A DNA stretch of 64,000 nt from Salinigranum rubrum (GCF_002906575.1 NZ_CP026309.1:2356001-2420000), one strand, 5' to 3'. Positions 17,214-28,246 are shown, counted from the first letter of the stretch. Numbers and translations: made by a program. The notes: generated by a model from the sequence alone, not told the origin.

Positions 17214-17777
17214 ATGGCCACCCACAGCCGATTCGACGACGAGTCGACGCCCACCGAGCTGACACAGGACACCGTCTTCTCGGTGTTGAGCAACGAGCGA
17301 CGGCGTCACGTCCTCAGACACCTCCACGAGAACGAGAACGAGGGATCGGACATCCGCGAACTCTCCCAGCAACTCGCGGCGTGGGAGAACGACGTCCCGC
17401 CAGAGGCGGTGACGTACAAACAGCGAAAGCGCGTGTACACCTCGCTGCACCAGACGCACCTCCCGGCGCTCGCCGACGCGGGCGTGGTCGACTACGACCG
17501 GGACCGCGGGACGGTCAGGCTCACCGCGCGGGCGTCGGTGCTCGACGAGTATCTCGCGGCCGACACCGACGGGTCGACCGCACCGCCGTGGCACTCGGTC
17601 TACCTCGCCATCGCCGCGGTCGGGACCGTCGCGACGCTCCTGGCCGCGGTCGACCTGCTGCCGGCGGCCGTGCCCCACCTCGCCATCGCCGGGGTCGTCT
17701 CCGTCGTCCTCGCCGTGGTCGCGGGGGTCCACAGCTACCTCGCGTCCGACGGGGGGAACAGTCACGATGGCCGCTGA
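17214..17777 (+). CDS. DUF7344-type winged-helix membrane protein, 187 aa
   Basis: Residues ~15-110 form a winged-helix domain of the haloarchaeal DUF7344 type, with the hallmarks VLSNERRRHVLRHL and VYTSLHQTHLPALADAGVV. Two transmembrane helices follow (about 125-165). Such proteins are thought to be membrane-tethered DNA-binding regulators. The gene has both a TATA element (TTGTATATACGG, near 17160-17171) and a Shine-Dalgarno-like GGAGGAG (17202-17208), unusual for this window where leaderless starts dominate. A paralogue lies at 19806-20348 on the other strand, with dsbB and the photolyase between them. Confidence 0.75.
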   Translation: MATHSRFDDESTPTELTQDTVFSVLSNERRRHVLRHLHENENEGSDIRELSQQLAAWENDVPPEAVTYKQRKRVYTSLHQTHLPALADAGVVDYDRDRGTVRLTARASVLDEYLAADTDGSTAPPWHSVYLAIAAVGTVATLLAAVDLLPAAVPHLAIAGVVSVVLAVVAGVHSYLASDGGNSHDGR

Positions 17778-17846
17778 ACGCACACGGCCCGCCAGTCTTG
17801 GTCCTCGCGGTGGATTCGATTGGGACCCAGAAACCGACCCGTCGAC

Positions 17847-18299
17847 GTGACTGACGCTCGTTCACTCCCCGGAACGCTCCTCGCGGCGCTCACGCTCGTC
17901 GCGAGCGTCGCGACCGCCGGAAGCCTCTACTTCAGTCTCGGCCTCGGCCTCGTCCCGTGTGAACTCTGCTGGTACCAGCGAATCCTGATGTACCCGCTCG
18001 TCGTCGTCGGCGGCGTCGCGGCGCTCGAACGACGGGTCGGCGTCTGGAGAACGGTCCTCCCGCTCTCGCTCGGCGGCCTCGCGGTCGCCGCGTACCACGT
18101 CTACCTGCAGGTGACGCCGGCCGCGGCCGGGTCGTGTAGTATCGGCGGCGGCTGTTCGGCGGTGTTGTACCCGATGCTCGGCGGCGTCCTCACGATTCCG
18201 CGGCTCTCGATGCTCGCGTTCACGCTCGTCTCCCTCCTGGGATTAGGACTCGCTCGGCTCGAACGCGGGGAGACGGAGTCGGCGAACCCGTGGCTGTGA
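17847..18299 (+). CDS. dsbB: DsbB-family disulfide oxidoreductase
   Basis: The 150-residue, four-helix membrane protein contains the DsbB active-site segment VPCELCWYQR and a second Cys pair CSIGGGC in the periplasm-side loop. DsbB passes electrons from a DsbA-like thiol oxidase to quinone, making disulfides outside the membrane. A GTG start is taken because the N-terminus then matches the family; a TTG 27 bases upstream is the alternative. The gene stands between the DUF7344 regulator and the convergent photolyase gene. Confidence 0.85.
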   Translation: MTDARSLPGTLLAALTLVASVATAGSLYFSLGLGLVPCELCWYQRILMYPLVVVGGVAALERRVGVWRTVLPLSLGGLAVAAYHVYLQVTPAAAGSCSIGGGCSAVLYPMLGGVLTIPRLSMLAFTLVSLLGLGLARLERGETESANPWL

Positions 18300-18303
18300 C
18301 CGG

Positions 18304-19763
18304 TCAGCGGAGTTTCTCGTAGGGCCGTTCGAGGTCGACCATCGGCTCGGGGTAGTCGACGCCCAGTTCGACGCCGTACTCCGCCTGTTCCTCGTCGCTC
18401 AGCGTCCACGGCTCGTGGGCGTACTCGGGGGGAGCGGGTCGAGTGCGGGGAGCCAGTGGGTGACGTACTCGGCGGCCGAGTCGTACTTGCGGGCCTGTTT
18501 GACGACGTTGAAGTATCTGTCCCGCGAGTCGTTGCCGACGCCCGCGATGTACGCCCAGTTGCCGTAGTTCGAGCAGGGGTCGTAGTCGACGAGTCGCGTC
18601 TCGAAGTACGCCGCCCCCCGCCGCCAGTCGAGGCGGAGGTTGTTCGCGAGAAAGGAGGCCACGTTCTGTCTGCCCCGGTTGGACATGAATCCCGTCCGGT
18701 TCAGTTCGCGCATGTTCGCGTCGACGAACGGAACGCCCGTCTCGCCCCGCGCCCACCGCTCGAACGCCGCACTATCCTCCCGCCAGTCGATGTCGTGACG
18801 CTCGCGTATGCCCGGCCGAGAGAACATCGTTCCGCCGTGTTTGGCCGCCTGAAACTGAAAAAAATCCCGCCACAGAAGCTCGAAGAGGAGCCAGTACGTC
18901 GAATCGTTCTCGACTCTCTCCGACTCGTACCGGCGCACCTCGTCGTGGACGTACCGCGGGGAGAGACAGCCCTCGTTGAGCCACGGCGAGAGCTTCGAGG
19001 AGTAACCCTCCCCGAGCATCCCGTTCCGCGTCTCCTTGTACTCGCGCAACCTGTCTTCGTCCCAGATGTAGGAGTCGACCCGGTCGAGCGCCGCCGACTC
19101 GCCCCCGTCGAACGGGAGGACGCCGCGCTCGTCCGGGTCGGTCGGGGACGCGGCGTCGCCGAGGAGGTCCGCGGGTGTCGGGACGGCCCCCGGCTCGACT
19201 CCCTCGAACGACTCGGGCAGCGGCGGCAGCGACGGCGTCTCGACCTGCGCGCGGACGCTCGCCTCGCGCTCGACCGCCTTCCGAAAGGAGGTGTACGTGT
19301 CCGGGATGTCGGTGTAAGGGGTCGGGAGGTCGTTGATGTGGTAGAGGGTGTGGCCCCACCGTCGACGAACCTCGACGCCGTCCTCGCGGAGTCGAGCCGT
19401 GACCGCCGACTCGGCCCCGCTCTCCTCCGGAGTCGGCCACGTGTGCATCGAGACGAGGTCGGCGTCGACCGCCCGCGCGAGAGCGGGGAGTACGTCTTCG
19501 GGGAGGCCTTCGCGGACGACGAGGTCCGAGTCGTGCTCGCGGAGCGACCCGCGCAGGTCCGCGAGCGACTCACAGCGGAAGCGCACGCGGTGAGCGCCCG
19601 TCTTCTCGAATCGGAACGAGTCGCGGCCGCCGTAGGGGCGCTCGCCGTAGTCGCGCGGGTCGAAGACGTACACCGGGAGGAGGGAGTCGGCCGCCGCGGT
19701 CGAGAGCGCCTCGTTGTCGTGAAGCCGGAGGTCCCGCCGGAACCAGACGAGAGCAGTCGTCAT
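18304..19763 (-). CDS. phr: Deoxyribodipyrimidine photolyase, apparent C-terminal frameshift
   Basis: This is a light-dependent DNA repair enzyme. The N-terminal antenna-domain start ALVWFRRDLRLHDNEAL and the FAD-binding region (WLLFELLWRDFFQF, FMSNRGRQNVASFL, DYDPCSNYGNWAYIAG) are intact. The frame ends early after HWLPALDPLPP, but one frame over the sequence continues PEYAHEPWTLSDEEQAEYG to a stop at 18304. The G6 run at 18427-18432 is one base short: 1460 bases become 487 codons if one C is added. All catalytic regions precede the shift, so a real frameshift would alter only the last ~40 residues. Sequencing error is the simplest reading. Confidence 0.85.
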
Positions 19764-19805
19764 GGCCGGGCTAGGGAAGGGGGTGACTTGAACCTGCTCG
19801 CCGCG

Positions 19806-20348
19806 TTAGTCGCGAAGCCAGTTGGCGGCGTCGCGCTGGGTGAGGTGGTGGTACGCCGCGGAGACGCAGATGATCGCAAAGAGGGACCCGCCGAGCAGCA
19901 CGGGGTCGGCTTCCGAGAGAACGGGAACGCCGACGCGGTGTGCGAAGAGCGTCAGCACGCCGAGGAGGCTCACCGTGAAGTAGTACGAGGCCCACGAGAG
20001 CGCGTTCTTCGGGACGACCTCCATGTAGACGGCGACGTCGTCGGCGTTTTCGGCCCGTTCGACCGTCTTCGCGTTCGCGTCGTACGTGACGATACCGAGG
20101 TCGTCGAGTTTCGGGAGGTGCGTCTGGTGGAGGGAGACGTAGACGCTCTGTCGGACGTTGCGCGGTGGCGGTTGCTCGCCGGACTCCACACCCGCGATGT
20201 ACTCCGCGAGATCGCTCACGGACTGGCGTTCCTCCGTCTCGGCGAGTCGCTCGAGAACCAGCCGACGCCGGTCGTTCCGAAGGACGTCGTGTATCTCTGT
20301 CTCCGCGAGCGAGGACTCACGGTGCGTCTGGGCGGGACCCGGATTCAT
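19806..20348 (-). CDS. DUF7344-type winged-helix membrane protein, 180 aa
   Basis: This is a paralogue of the gene at 17214-17777. It has an N-terminal winged helix with VLRNDRRRLVLERLAE and VYVSLHQTHLPKLDDLGIV, then two transmembrane helices (about residues 120-165). A TATA element (CATATATCG, near 20371-20379) lies about 27 bases upstream of the ATG. It is probably a membrane-bound DNA-binding regulator; the target is unknown. It lies upstream of, and in the same direction as, the photolyase gene. Confidence 0.75.
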   Translation of the reverse strand: MNPGPAQTHRESSLAETEIHDVLRNDRRRLVLERLAETEERQSVSDLAEYIAGVESGEQPPPRNVRQSVYVSLHQTHLPKLDDLGIVTYDANAKTVERAENADDVAVYMEVVPKNALSWASYYFTVSLLGVLTLFAHRVGVPVLSEADPVLLGGSLFAIICVSAAYHHLTQRDAANWLRD

Positions 20349-20559
20349 CCAACTGGTTCTGACGGACGACGATATATGAAACTAGGTCGGTAATTCTCTA
20401 ACTCGATATTGTCCGCCACGTTCTACTGCTAGAATCTTCTCAAACATGAGAACAGGGAATCGACGAAACCGGTGGACGAGTGCGATAAAGCCAGGATAGA
20501 AAGCCGGACGAGACGACGCGTCGAGTCCGGCCGGACTCCTCAGTGGCGTCCGAAGCCGG

Positions 20560-22568
20560 TCAGGCGAGCCACTCCTCGGGTTTGGTGTCGTAGTCGACGT
20601 CGGTCGCCTGGATGCGCTCTTCGAGTTCGGGGTCGAGGTCGTACGTCTGGAAGCCGTCACCGTCGTACCGGATGCGCTTGCCCACCTCGACCGGCGTCGG
20701 CTCGCGGTTGCGCCGGCGCGCGACTTCGACGTCGTGGTCGTCGTACTCCTTGACGATGGTCATCAGATTGACCGGACGGCCCCACAGGTGATACACCCGT
20801 TCGAGCACCGACTTCGCCTGCGGGACGTCGAGCATGATGCCGTTGTACTGGTGGCCCAAGAGGAGTTCACCCCGGTTGTCGAAGTTGCCGTCGTAGACGG
20901 CGATAGTCGGCTTTCCGAAGTTGGTGAACTGCAGGAGGAGCTTCTTCTTGACGTCCTCGTACTCGGTCGAGGTGACGCGGAAGTCGCCGCTCGTCTGGGT
21001 GTACTCGTACGTGAAGTAGTGGTTGTCCGTGACGAACTCCTGGGTGAGGAACTCGTCGAGGAACGTCACGTCGTTGTGGCTCTCGCGCACCTCGCGCATC
21101 CGCGCCCAGCCGGCGCCGTGGTCGACGTCGTCGAGCGCCTCCGCGACCGTGTCGTACTTCTCGTCGTCGAACATGTATCGCGAGAGCTGTTCGAGGTCCG
21201 ACCGGCGGACCCGCGAGCAGAACCCGCGGTTCTGTGGTTTGACGAGCGAGAAGTGTCGCTCGACGATTCCCTCGTACGTCAGGACCTTCCACGGGTACTT
21301 CTCGACGTCTATCTCGCCAGCGAGCGCCTTCTCCACCGCCTCGCTGTCGACGCGCGGGTCGTCGGCGTCGGCGAGTTCTTTCAGCGCGTCGAGGTTCTCG
21401 GCCGTGACGGCGTCGATGGCGGGGTGCGGTCGGAGCAGTTCCTGAACCTCGTCGAAGTCGACGACGTCGCGGAAGTTACGCCAGGTGATGCCCCTGACGC
21501 GCAGGAGTTTGTCCGCCACCTCTCGGCGGTTGGTGGTGTTCTCGACGTACTCCCACAGCTCCTTGCCGAGCTTGTAGGGGTTCAGCCCGGGCGAGCCGAG
21601 GACCCGAGACTGGTGGTCGGCGTAGGTGACGAACTCGTCCGTGCCGGCGAACCGTTCGTCGCCCATCATCAGCGACTCCCAGTAGGCGGCCCACCCCTCG
21701 TTCATCACCTTCGTCATCTTCTGGGCGGCGAAGTAGTACGACTCCGTCCGGAGCATGTCGAGGACGTCCTTCTGCCACGGCTCCATCTCCACCGCGCGGC
21801 CCTCCTCCGCGTCGTACTGCATGCCGTGTTCGCGGAGGTACGCCGCGACGTCCTTCCGGGGCTCGGTGAGCTTCGCGGCGCGCTCTTCCGCTTCGGCGAG
21901 CGTGTCGAGCCACTCGTCGTCGAACACCTGTCGCCGCACCTCCTCGGAGATGTTCATCGTATCGAGGCGCTTGCGGAGGTCTTCGGGCTGCGTCCGGGTG
22001 CGACCCTCGCCCGCCTCCTCGAACGCGCGGTGCTGGTCGATGGTGTCCTCCAGGGTGAGGACGGCGTCGATGAACGTCTCCACCTCCTCGCGGTCGATTT
22101 CGGGGTCGTTCATGTACGCCGCGATGGCGTCGGCGTGCCGTTCGAGCATCGCCGCCGCGTTGGGGTCGTCCCCCTCGCCGAGGAAGAGGCCGAACCACTC
22201 GTTGTTGGCGAAGAAGTCCGCGTGCGCCTCGACGTGGGTGATGACCGCCTTCTGGTCCGTGAGCGTGTTCGACAGCTGGAGGAAGGCGTGGGAGGGGTTG
22301 TCGTTGTTGACGATTTCGAACGCCTTGCCCATCCCGAACTGCCCCTGCTTGCGCTGGCGGTCGTACGTCATCCCCACCGCCAGTGGGGGTAGCGACGCTG
22401 GAACCCGCCGTAGGCGATGAGCTCGTTCATCTCGTCGTAGTCGACGATCCAGTAGTTCACCGGATAGGGCTCCAAGCCGAGCTTCCGGGCGAGGTTGCCG
22501 GCCTCGCGGACCGGTTCTTCGAGTTCCTGGGCCTCTCGCTGCTTGTCGACTCTGTCTGAGTTGCTCAT
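20560..22568 (-). CDS. spoVR: SpoVR family protein, apparent frameshift near N-terminus
   Basis: SpoVR/YcgB proteins are widely conserved proteins of unclear chemistry that sit with PrkA kinases. Here the N-terminal part (66 residues ending [15 protein letters not shown]) and the rest ([19 protein letters not shown] onward) are in different frames. Joined, they give the standard uninterrupted SpoVR sequence of about 669 residues. The break is a G4 run (22372-22375 on the plus strand reads CCCC) where five are needed. The interval of 2009 bases is one short of 670 codons. The gene overlaps the stop of the VWA gene by 4 bases. I read it as an intact gene with a base-calling error. Confidence 0.88.
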
Positions 22569-23884
22569 TGACCGTCCTCCGTGCTGAGTATCTCGTAGAT
22601 GGCGTCGACGACGTCGGCCGGCGAGGAGACGTAGGTGACGACGACGTTGCCCGTGTCGCCGAGCGCGCGGTCGACCTCCTCGGCGTGGGTCGCGTTGATG
22701 GCCGTCCCTCCCGGCTGGGTCTCGACGTACGCGTGGAGGTTCGCGGGTATCTCCTCCATCAGTGGGATGACGTTCTCGGTGGTGTCGTTCGACGAGTTCT
22801 CCGAGTCACCCGCCGCGAACACGTAGCGGTTCCACTCGTTCCAGGGGTACTCCTCCTCTAAGACCGCCTTCGCGAGTTCGTACGCGCTCGAAATCTTGGT
22901 CCCGCCGCCCGAGCGGATGCCGAAGAACTCGTCGCGCTCGACCCGCCACGCCTCCGCGTCGTGGGCGATGTAGACGAACTCCGCGTTGTCGTACTTTCCG
23001 GTCAGGTACCAATCGAGCGGCGTGAAGGTGCGCTCGACCAGTTCGCGTTTCTTCTCGCGCATCGACCCCGAGACGTCGCGGATGTTCACCACGACGACGT
23101 TCTTCTCCTTCTTCTCGATGATCTCGGGGTGGCGGTAGCGCTCGTCTTCTCGTCGGAAAGGCACCTCTTTGAGCCCGTCGCGGCGGATGCGCTGAATCGC
23201 GGTGGTCCGCTCGACGTTCGCTTCCATCTCCTCGAACGACGCCCACGTCCCGCGTTCGTCCTCCGGAATCTCACCGAAGGCCTCCTCGACCCACGGGAGG
23301 CTGACGAGGATGTGCTGTTCGCGGCACCACCGGAAGACGTCGCGGGCGTCTTTCCCGGCGACTTTGCACGCCTCGCGGACGAACTCCTCGTCGAAGTCCA
23401 TCGAGAGCTTCCGCTTGAGTCCCTCCTTGAACAGCTTCTCGAAGTCCAGCGTCGAGTTGGGGCCCGAGCGCGTGATGTCCGTGAAGTCGCCCTCGATCTC
23501 CTCGATGACCTGCTTCCCCTTGGGTTCGAGTTCGAGGCCGAGTTCCTCGTCGAGTTCCTCGGCGAACTCCTCGGGGTCCATCTCGTAGTACTCGTGCTCT
23601 GCGCCCTCCTCGCCGGGGTCGCCCTCCTCGTCGCCGTCACCGGGCTGGGGCTGTGGCTGGCCGACCGGCTGACCCACGTCGGGCGTGCCGCCCTGCCCCT
23701 GACCGACGCCGCCCTTGTCGAGTTGGTCGTACTCGAACGACGGAAGGTCGACGACCTTGATTGGGATTTTTATACTGTTGGGGCCGCTTCCCCCCAGGTC
23801 GCCGTAGGTGATGAACTCCTTGAGGTCCTCGCGGCGCTCCTCGCCGACTTCTCGAAAGCGTTCGACGTCGTCTCTCAGTCCCAT
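22565..23884 (-). CDS. yeaH: YeaH/YhbH (DUF444) family VWA protein
   Basis: The 439-residue protein is of the UPF0229/DUF444 type. An acidic, Gln/Gly/Pro-rich linker (about 58-95) precedes a helical middle and a C-terminal von Willebrand A domain, whose metal-binding motif DVSGSM is at residues 270-275. In bacteria this protein is encoded with a PrkA/YeaG kinase and SpoVR/YcgB, and is linked to starvation or stress responses. Here it lies between the second kinase (10-base overlap with its 3' end) and spoVR (4-base overlap), a clear operon. VWA domains usually mediate Mg-dependent protein binding, so an adaptor role is likely. Confidence 0.9.
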   Translation of the reverse strand: MGLRDDVERFREVGEERREDLKEFITYGDLGGSGPNSIKIPIKVVDLPSFEYDQLDKGGVGQGQGGTPDVGQPVGQPQPQPGDGDEEGDPGEEGAEHEYYEMDPEEFAEELDEELGLELEPKGKQVIEEIEGDFTDITRSGPNSTLDFEKLFKEGLKRKLSMDFDEEFVREACKVAGKDARDVFRWCREQHILVSLPWVEEAFGEIPEDERGTWASFEEMEANVERTTAIQRIRRDGLKEVPFRREDERYRHPEIIEKKEKNVVVVNIRDVSGSMREKKRELVERTFTPLDWYLTGKYDNAEFVYIAHDAEAWRVERDEFFGIRSGGGTKISSAYELAKAVLEEEYPWNEWNRYVFAAGDSENSSNDTTENVIPLMEEIPANLHAYVETQPGGTAINATHAEEVDRALGDTGNVVVTYVSSPADVVDAIYEILSTEDGQ

Positions 23885-26160
23885 TGGTAGCTCACCTCCC
23901 GCATCACGTCGCGGCTCACCAGTTCGGCCGAGGCCGGCGTGTATCCGTTCTCAGTCATGTGTTCGATGGTCCGGGCTTTGATCTCCTCCGTGTCGGTGTT
24001 CGCCGGCGGGTCGGCCCACTGGCTCGGGTCGAGGTCGGGGAACAGTCGCTGGACGTCCTCCCAGTCGTGCGTGTCGAGCACAGCGCGGATCACGGGGATG
24101 TCGGAGAAGTCCACGTCCGTGATGGAGAAGTCCTCGTCGCGGTTCTCCCACGCGTAGCGGTTCAAGGCGCTGATGACGCGCTCGCGTCGGAACTCCACCA
24201 CGTCCTCGTTCGGTTCGTTCCCCGCGTAGTCGTCCTCGCGGAAGCGGCCGAGGTGTTCGGTCTCGAACAGTCGCATCAGGAGCGGGTCGGGGTCGACCGG
24301 GCCGTGTTCGGTCTCCAGTTGGTCGTCGCTGGCCCACGCGTACACGTGCTCGATGTACTCCTCGACCGTCTCGGCCTCGACGCCCTTCTCGGCGAGAAGC
24401 GCGTCCAGCACGTCCGTCTCCTGGCGCTCGTAGACGTGGTCCTTGACGATGGCCAGCCGCGACTCGTACTCCGTGACCTCCGCGCGCGAGAAGACGGGCG
24501 CGTCGGCGAGTTCGCTCGCCATCGCGTCGAGGACGTCCATCGACGTGATGACGCGTTCGACTGGGAGCGACTCGTGTCGTCTCCCCGTGTCCTCGTGGAG
24601 CAGGTCGGCGATGACGTCGCGCGTGAACGTGACCGGGATGCCGTGGGTGCCGTCGCCCGTCCCGACGAAGTCGAACTCGTCGGCGTCGACCCGCTCGTCG
24701 CCCTGCTGGAGGTAGCCCTGGTCGTACAGGAGCGCCTTGTCGACGAGGCTCAACCCCGCCGAGAGGTCCTCGCCGTCCAGCCGGGAGACGACGGAGTACA
24801 TCGCCGCCGCCTCGACCGCGTGCGGGGCGAGTTCGCGGTCGGTGAGTTCGCCGGCGCTGTCGCGCACCTCGATGACGAGACCCGCGCGAATGCGGTCGTC
24901 GACCTCCGCGTCGGACTCGCTGTCCCACACCGACGTCTCGTTCGTCAACTCGCGGCGGATGAGTTCCGCCTCCAGCGAGTAGTTCGTCAGGTAGCGGAAC
25001 TCGTGTTTGTTCAGCCTGCGTTTGAGCGCCTTCAACGGGTCCCGTCCGTTACGGTCGGCGTACTTGTCGAGTTCGGCGTCGAGGTCGGGGTTCGAGATGA
25101 TCACCAACTGCGTATCGATGTCCATCCCGATTCCCTTGTCCAGTTTGACGTGCCCCTCGTCGGGGACGTTCAGCAGCTTCTGGAGCAGGTCGGCGTGCTG
25201 GGTGGCGTCCTCGACGATGGTCAACAGGCTGTTGCCCTGCGAGAGCACCCCGTCGTACGAGAACGCCTGCGGGTTCTTTCTCCCCCGTGAGTCGAGTTCG
25301 CGCAACATCCCGGGCATCCACGAGCCGACGAGCCGTTCTTTCGGCGAGCCGTCGTCCTCGGAGTGGAGGATGCCGATTCCCCGTCCCACGTCGACGACGT
25401 AGTTCTTCACCCGCAGGTGTCTGTCGTCCGTGACCTCGCTGAAGAGGTTCTGCTTGCCCGCGCGGCGGTACTGCTCTTCGAGGTGGTGGTACGCCTCCCG
25501 ACAGAACGGGTCGAGGTCCTCGTCGACCGAGAGGGGGATGTGGTCGCCCGAGGCGTCGTTGAGCGCCCCGACCACGTCACGGCGCACCTCCAGCGGGAAG
25601 ACGGTGAGCGGGTGTGACTGCACCGGCGACTCGTACCAGTCCTCCTCGTGGTCGAGTTCGTCACCGTACGACAGCCCCCGCGTGTCGGAGACGTTCGCGA
25701 TGTTCCACTCGACCGTGTACCGGCGACCGGCGTCGGTCTTCGAGTACTCGCGGAGGCCGTTGACGAGACACCGCTTCAGTTCGGATTTTCCCGTGGCCGT
25801 GGGGCCGTCGAACCAGATGAGTTTCTCCGCTTTGCCCCTGTCGGCGGCGATGGTTCGGAGGTCGTCGACGAAGTCGTTCAGGATCTCCGTGTTCCCGAGG
25901 ACGGCGTGCTCGCCGTCGTTCGCGGGGTCGTCGAAGAACCGGTAGCGCTCGCGCTCTTCGCCCTCCTCGACCACGGTGCGCGTGCCCATCGATTCGATCG
26001 CCTCCAAGAGGTACTTCGAGGCGTGCGAGGCGATGGAGGGACGCTCGAACGCGCGGTCGAGGTACGTTTCGAGGCTCATCGGCTCCTCGTACGTCCCCCG
26101 GAGTTCCTCGTCGGCGGCACGGATGAAGTCGGGCCGCTCGGCCGGCGTGTTCTGGCGCAT
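23875..26160 (-). CDS. prkA2: PrkA-type serine protein kinase, second copy, 761 aa
   Basis: This is an AAA-type P-loop protein of the PrkA/YeaG family. The Walker A motif GPTATGKS is at residues 119-126, followed by the ATPase core with [21 protein letters not shown] and a long helical C-terminal half. It is only distantly similar to the kinase upstream (26171-28246), so the two are not a recent duplication. The gene starts 10 bases after the first kinase ends and overlaps yeaH by 10 bases. In E. coli YeaG phosphorylates proteins in a starvation response; in haloarchaea two kinases are usually encoded together, perhaps working as a pair. Confidence 0.88.
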   Translation of the reverse strand: MRQNTPAERPDFIRAADEELRGTYEEPMSLETYLDRAFERPSIASHASKYLLEAIESMGTRTVVEEGEERERYRFFDDPANDGEHAVLGNTEILNDFVDDLRTIAADRGKAEKLIWFDGPTATGKSELKRCLVNGLREYSKTDAGRRYTVEWNIANVSDTRGLSYGDELDHEEDWYESPVQSHPLTVFPLEVRRDVVGALNDASGDHIPLSVDEDLDPFCREAYHHLEEQYRRAGKQNLFSEVTDDRHLRVKNYVVDVGRGIGILHSEDDGSPKERLVGSWMPGMLRELDSRGRKNPQAFSYDGVLSQGNSLLTIVEDATQHADLLQKLLNVPDEGHVKLDKGIGMDIDTQLVIISNPDLDAELDKYADRNGRDPLKALKRRLNKHEFRYLTNYSLEAELIRRELTNETSVWDSESDAEVDDRIRAGLVIEVRDSAGELTDRELAPHAVEAAAMYSVVSRLDGEDLSAGLSLVDKALLYDQGYLQQGDERVDADEFDFVGTGDGTHGIPVTFTRDVIADLLHEDTGRRHESLPVERVITSMDVLDAMASELADAPVFSRAEVTEYESRLAIVKDHVYERQETDVLDALLAEKGVEAETVEEYIEHVYAWASDDQLETEHGPVDPDPLLMRLFETEHLGRFREDDYAGNEPNEDVVEFRRERVISALNRYAWENRDEDFSITDVDFSDIPVIRAVLDTHDWEDVQRLFPDLDPSQWADPPANTDTEEIKARTIEHMTENGYTPASAELVSRDVMREVSYQWD

Positions 26161-26170
26161 TCGCTTCAGA

Positions 26171-28246
26171 TCACTCCTTCTCGAGTTCGCTCTTGGCCAC
26201 CTCGGCCCCGGCGAACTCGAGGACTTCCCGTGCGCCCTCCCGGGAGTACCCCTGGTCGACCAAGGCGTCGATCCACGCGTTGCGCTCGTCGTCGTCCAGT
26301 TCGTTCGCGCTCACCAGCGCCGAGAAGTTGATGTTGTGCTTCTTGTCCTCCCAGAGCTTTCGCTCTAAGGCGCGGCGGAGGCGGTCGTTGTCCTGGGGGT
26401 TGAACGAGGTGCCTTCCCGGGCGCGCCGCGAGACCCAGTTGGAGACCTCCTGTCGGAAGTCGTCCTTTCTGTCCTCGGGGATGGAGAGTTTCTCCTCGAC
26501 GGAGCGGAGGAACTTCTCGTCGGGTTCCTGCTCCCTGCCCGTGAGTTCGTCCTCGACGGTCGCGTCGTCGATGTACGCCATGACGTGGTCCATGTACTTC
26601 TCGCCCTGCCGCTGAATCTCGTCGAGGTCGTACGCGAGCGCGTGGCGGACGTCCTCGATGGCGCGCTCTTTGTACTCCTCGCGCACCATCTCGAGGTAGC
26701 GGTGGTACCGCTCGATGTTCTCCTCCAAGATGGAGCCGTGCGATTCGAGGTTGCGCTCGAAGTGGTTGAAGACGGTGAGCGGAGAGAGGTAGTCTCGACC
26801 CCGGTGGGTGGAGTCCATGATGGCCTCGGCGATTTCGTCGCCGATGAACCGCGCCGAGACGCCGTCCATTCCCTCGGCGATGTCGGCCTTCGCCTCGCCT
26901 TCTTCCCGCAGTTTCTTCACGTCGAGGTCGTCGCCGTCGTCGACTTCTCCGTTGTATGCTTTCGCCTTCTGGACCAGGGTCACGTTGCCACCGTCGGGTT
27001 CCGTTATCCTGGTGAGGACGCCGAACAGCCCCGCCATCTCCATCGCGTGTGGCTCGATGTGCATGTCGGGCACATCGGCGTTCCGGAGCATCTTGCGGTA
27101 GATTTCGGCCTCCTGCTCGTACTCCAGCACGTAGGGGAAGTCGATGCGCTTCGTGCGGTCGTTGAAGGCCTCCATCTTCTCGTCGCCCTTCTTGTCCCGG
27201 TACTCGGGCATGTTCGTCCGGCCGACGATGACCTGGTCGATGTCGATTCGCGGGTTGTTCTTCGGCTTGATCGTCTGCTCCTGCGACGCGTGCAGGAAGT
27301 CGTAGAGGAACTCCCGCTGGAGTTTGAGCAGTTCCTCGCCGGAGAACAGCCCTCTGTTCGCGTTGCAGAACGCGCCGGAGTAGTCGAACGCTCTCGGGTC
27401 GCTCTCGCCGTAGACGGCGAGCTTCGAGTAGTTGACGTCTCCAGTGAGTTCGGTCTCGTCTTGGTTCTTCTTGTCCTTCGGCTCGAACGTCTCGATGCAC
27501 TGGCGTTTGTTCTCCGACGCCACCAGTCGAACAATCTCGATGTGGTTCTCCATCACCGACTGGAGATCGTCGTCGTAGTGCGCCAGTAGCTTGTCCATGT
27601 AGAACTCGCTGGCGGGGTCGAGCGACTGCTCGTTGCGGACGGTGTACGGCGCGTCGAGCGACCCGTTCAGGCGTTCGAGGACGATGTCGCGCTGCTCCTG
27701 GGGGAGCAGGACGATGGGGTCTTGGTGCATCGGCGAGGTGACCGTGTCGTCGGCGGGGTCCTGGTCGCGGATGACGTCGCCCAGGTTGGTCCACCGGAAG
27801 GTGTACATCCGGCCGTCGTCGCGCATCGTGTAGTCCTCGAAGTACCGCCGGACCATCCAGTCGAAGTGGGACTTCCCGGAGCCGACCGGCCCCAAGAGGA
27901 GTTTGATGCGTTTCTCGGGACCGAGTCCGCGAGCGCCCGACTTCACCTTGTTGACGAACTCGTGGATGGACTCGTGGACCTCTCGTCCGTAGAAGACGTT
28001 CTCGCCGTCGTGCAGCGGGTCTTCGGAGGCCATGAGGTACTCCACGATGCCGGCGTCCTCGTCGTAGGTGGTCCCGTAGTGGTCGAACATGTCCGCGACG
28101 CGCTGGTGGGCGTTGCGGGCGACCTTCGGGTCGTCGTACACCTCCGAGAGGTACCAGTCGAAGCTCTTCGCCTCGCGGAGGTCCGCGGGCACGGAGTCTT
28201 GATAATGCTTGCTCAGGTCTTCTAGTGTCTCGAGTTCACTGCTCAT
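26171..28246 (-). CDS. prkA1: PrkA-type serine protein kinase, first copy, 691 aa
   Basis: This first gene of the operon is closer in length and sequence to bacterial PrkA/YeaG. The Walker A motif GPVGSGKSHFDWMV begins at residue 119, with IVGRTNMPEYRDKKGDEKMEAFNDR in the ATPase core and a helical C-terminal regulatory domain. Members are annotated as serine protein kinases, though the AAA core makes ATPase or chaperone roles possible too. No TATA element is obvious in the 30 bases before the ATG, so the operon promoter lies further up or is atypical. Confidence 0.9.
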   Translation of the reverse strand: MSSELETLEDLSKHYQDSVPADLREAKSFDWYLSEVYDDPKVARNAHQRVADMFDHYGTTYDEDAGIVEYLMASEDPLHDGENVFYGREVHESIHEFVNKVKSGARGLGPEKRIKLLLGPVGSGKSHFDWMVRRYFEDYTMRDDGRMYTFRWTNLGDVIRDQDPADDTVTSPMHQDPIVLLPQEQRDIVLERLNGSLDAPYTVRNEQSLDPASEFYMDKLLAHYDDDLQSVMENHIEIVRLVASENKRQCIETFEPKDKKNQDETELTGDVNYSKLAVYGESDPRAFDYSGAFCNANRGLFSGEELLKLQREFLYDFLHASQEQTIKPKNNPRIDIDQVIVGRTNMPEYRDKKGDEKMEAFNDRTKRIDFPYVLEYEQEAEIYRKMLRNADVPDMHIEPHAMEMAGLFGVLTRITEPDGGNVTLVQKAKAYNGEVDDGDDLDVKKLREEGEAKADIAEGMDGVSARFIGDEIAEAIMDSTHRGRDYLSPLTVFNHFERNLESHGSILEENIERYHRYLEMVREEYKERAIEDVRHALAYDLDEIQRQGEKYMDHVMAYIDDATVEDELTGREQEPDEKFLRSVEEKLSIPEDRKDDFRQEVSNWVSRRAREGTSFNPQDNDRLRRALERKLWEDKKHNINFSALVSANELDDDERNAWIDALVDQGYSREGAREVLEFAGAEVAKSELEKE

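Noticed and set aside
22368-22568. A separate 66-residue protein before SpoVR
   Set aside because: Its sequence is the conserved N-terminus of SpoVR, so it is part of that gene split by an apparent frameshift.
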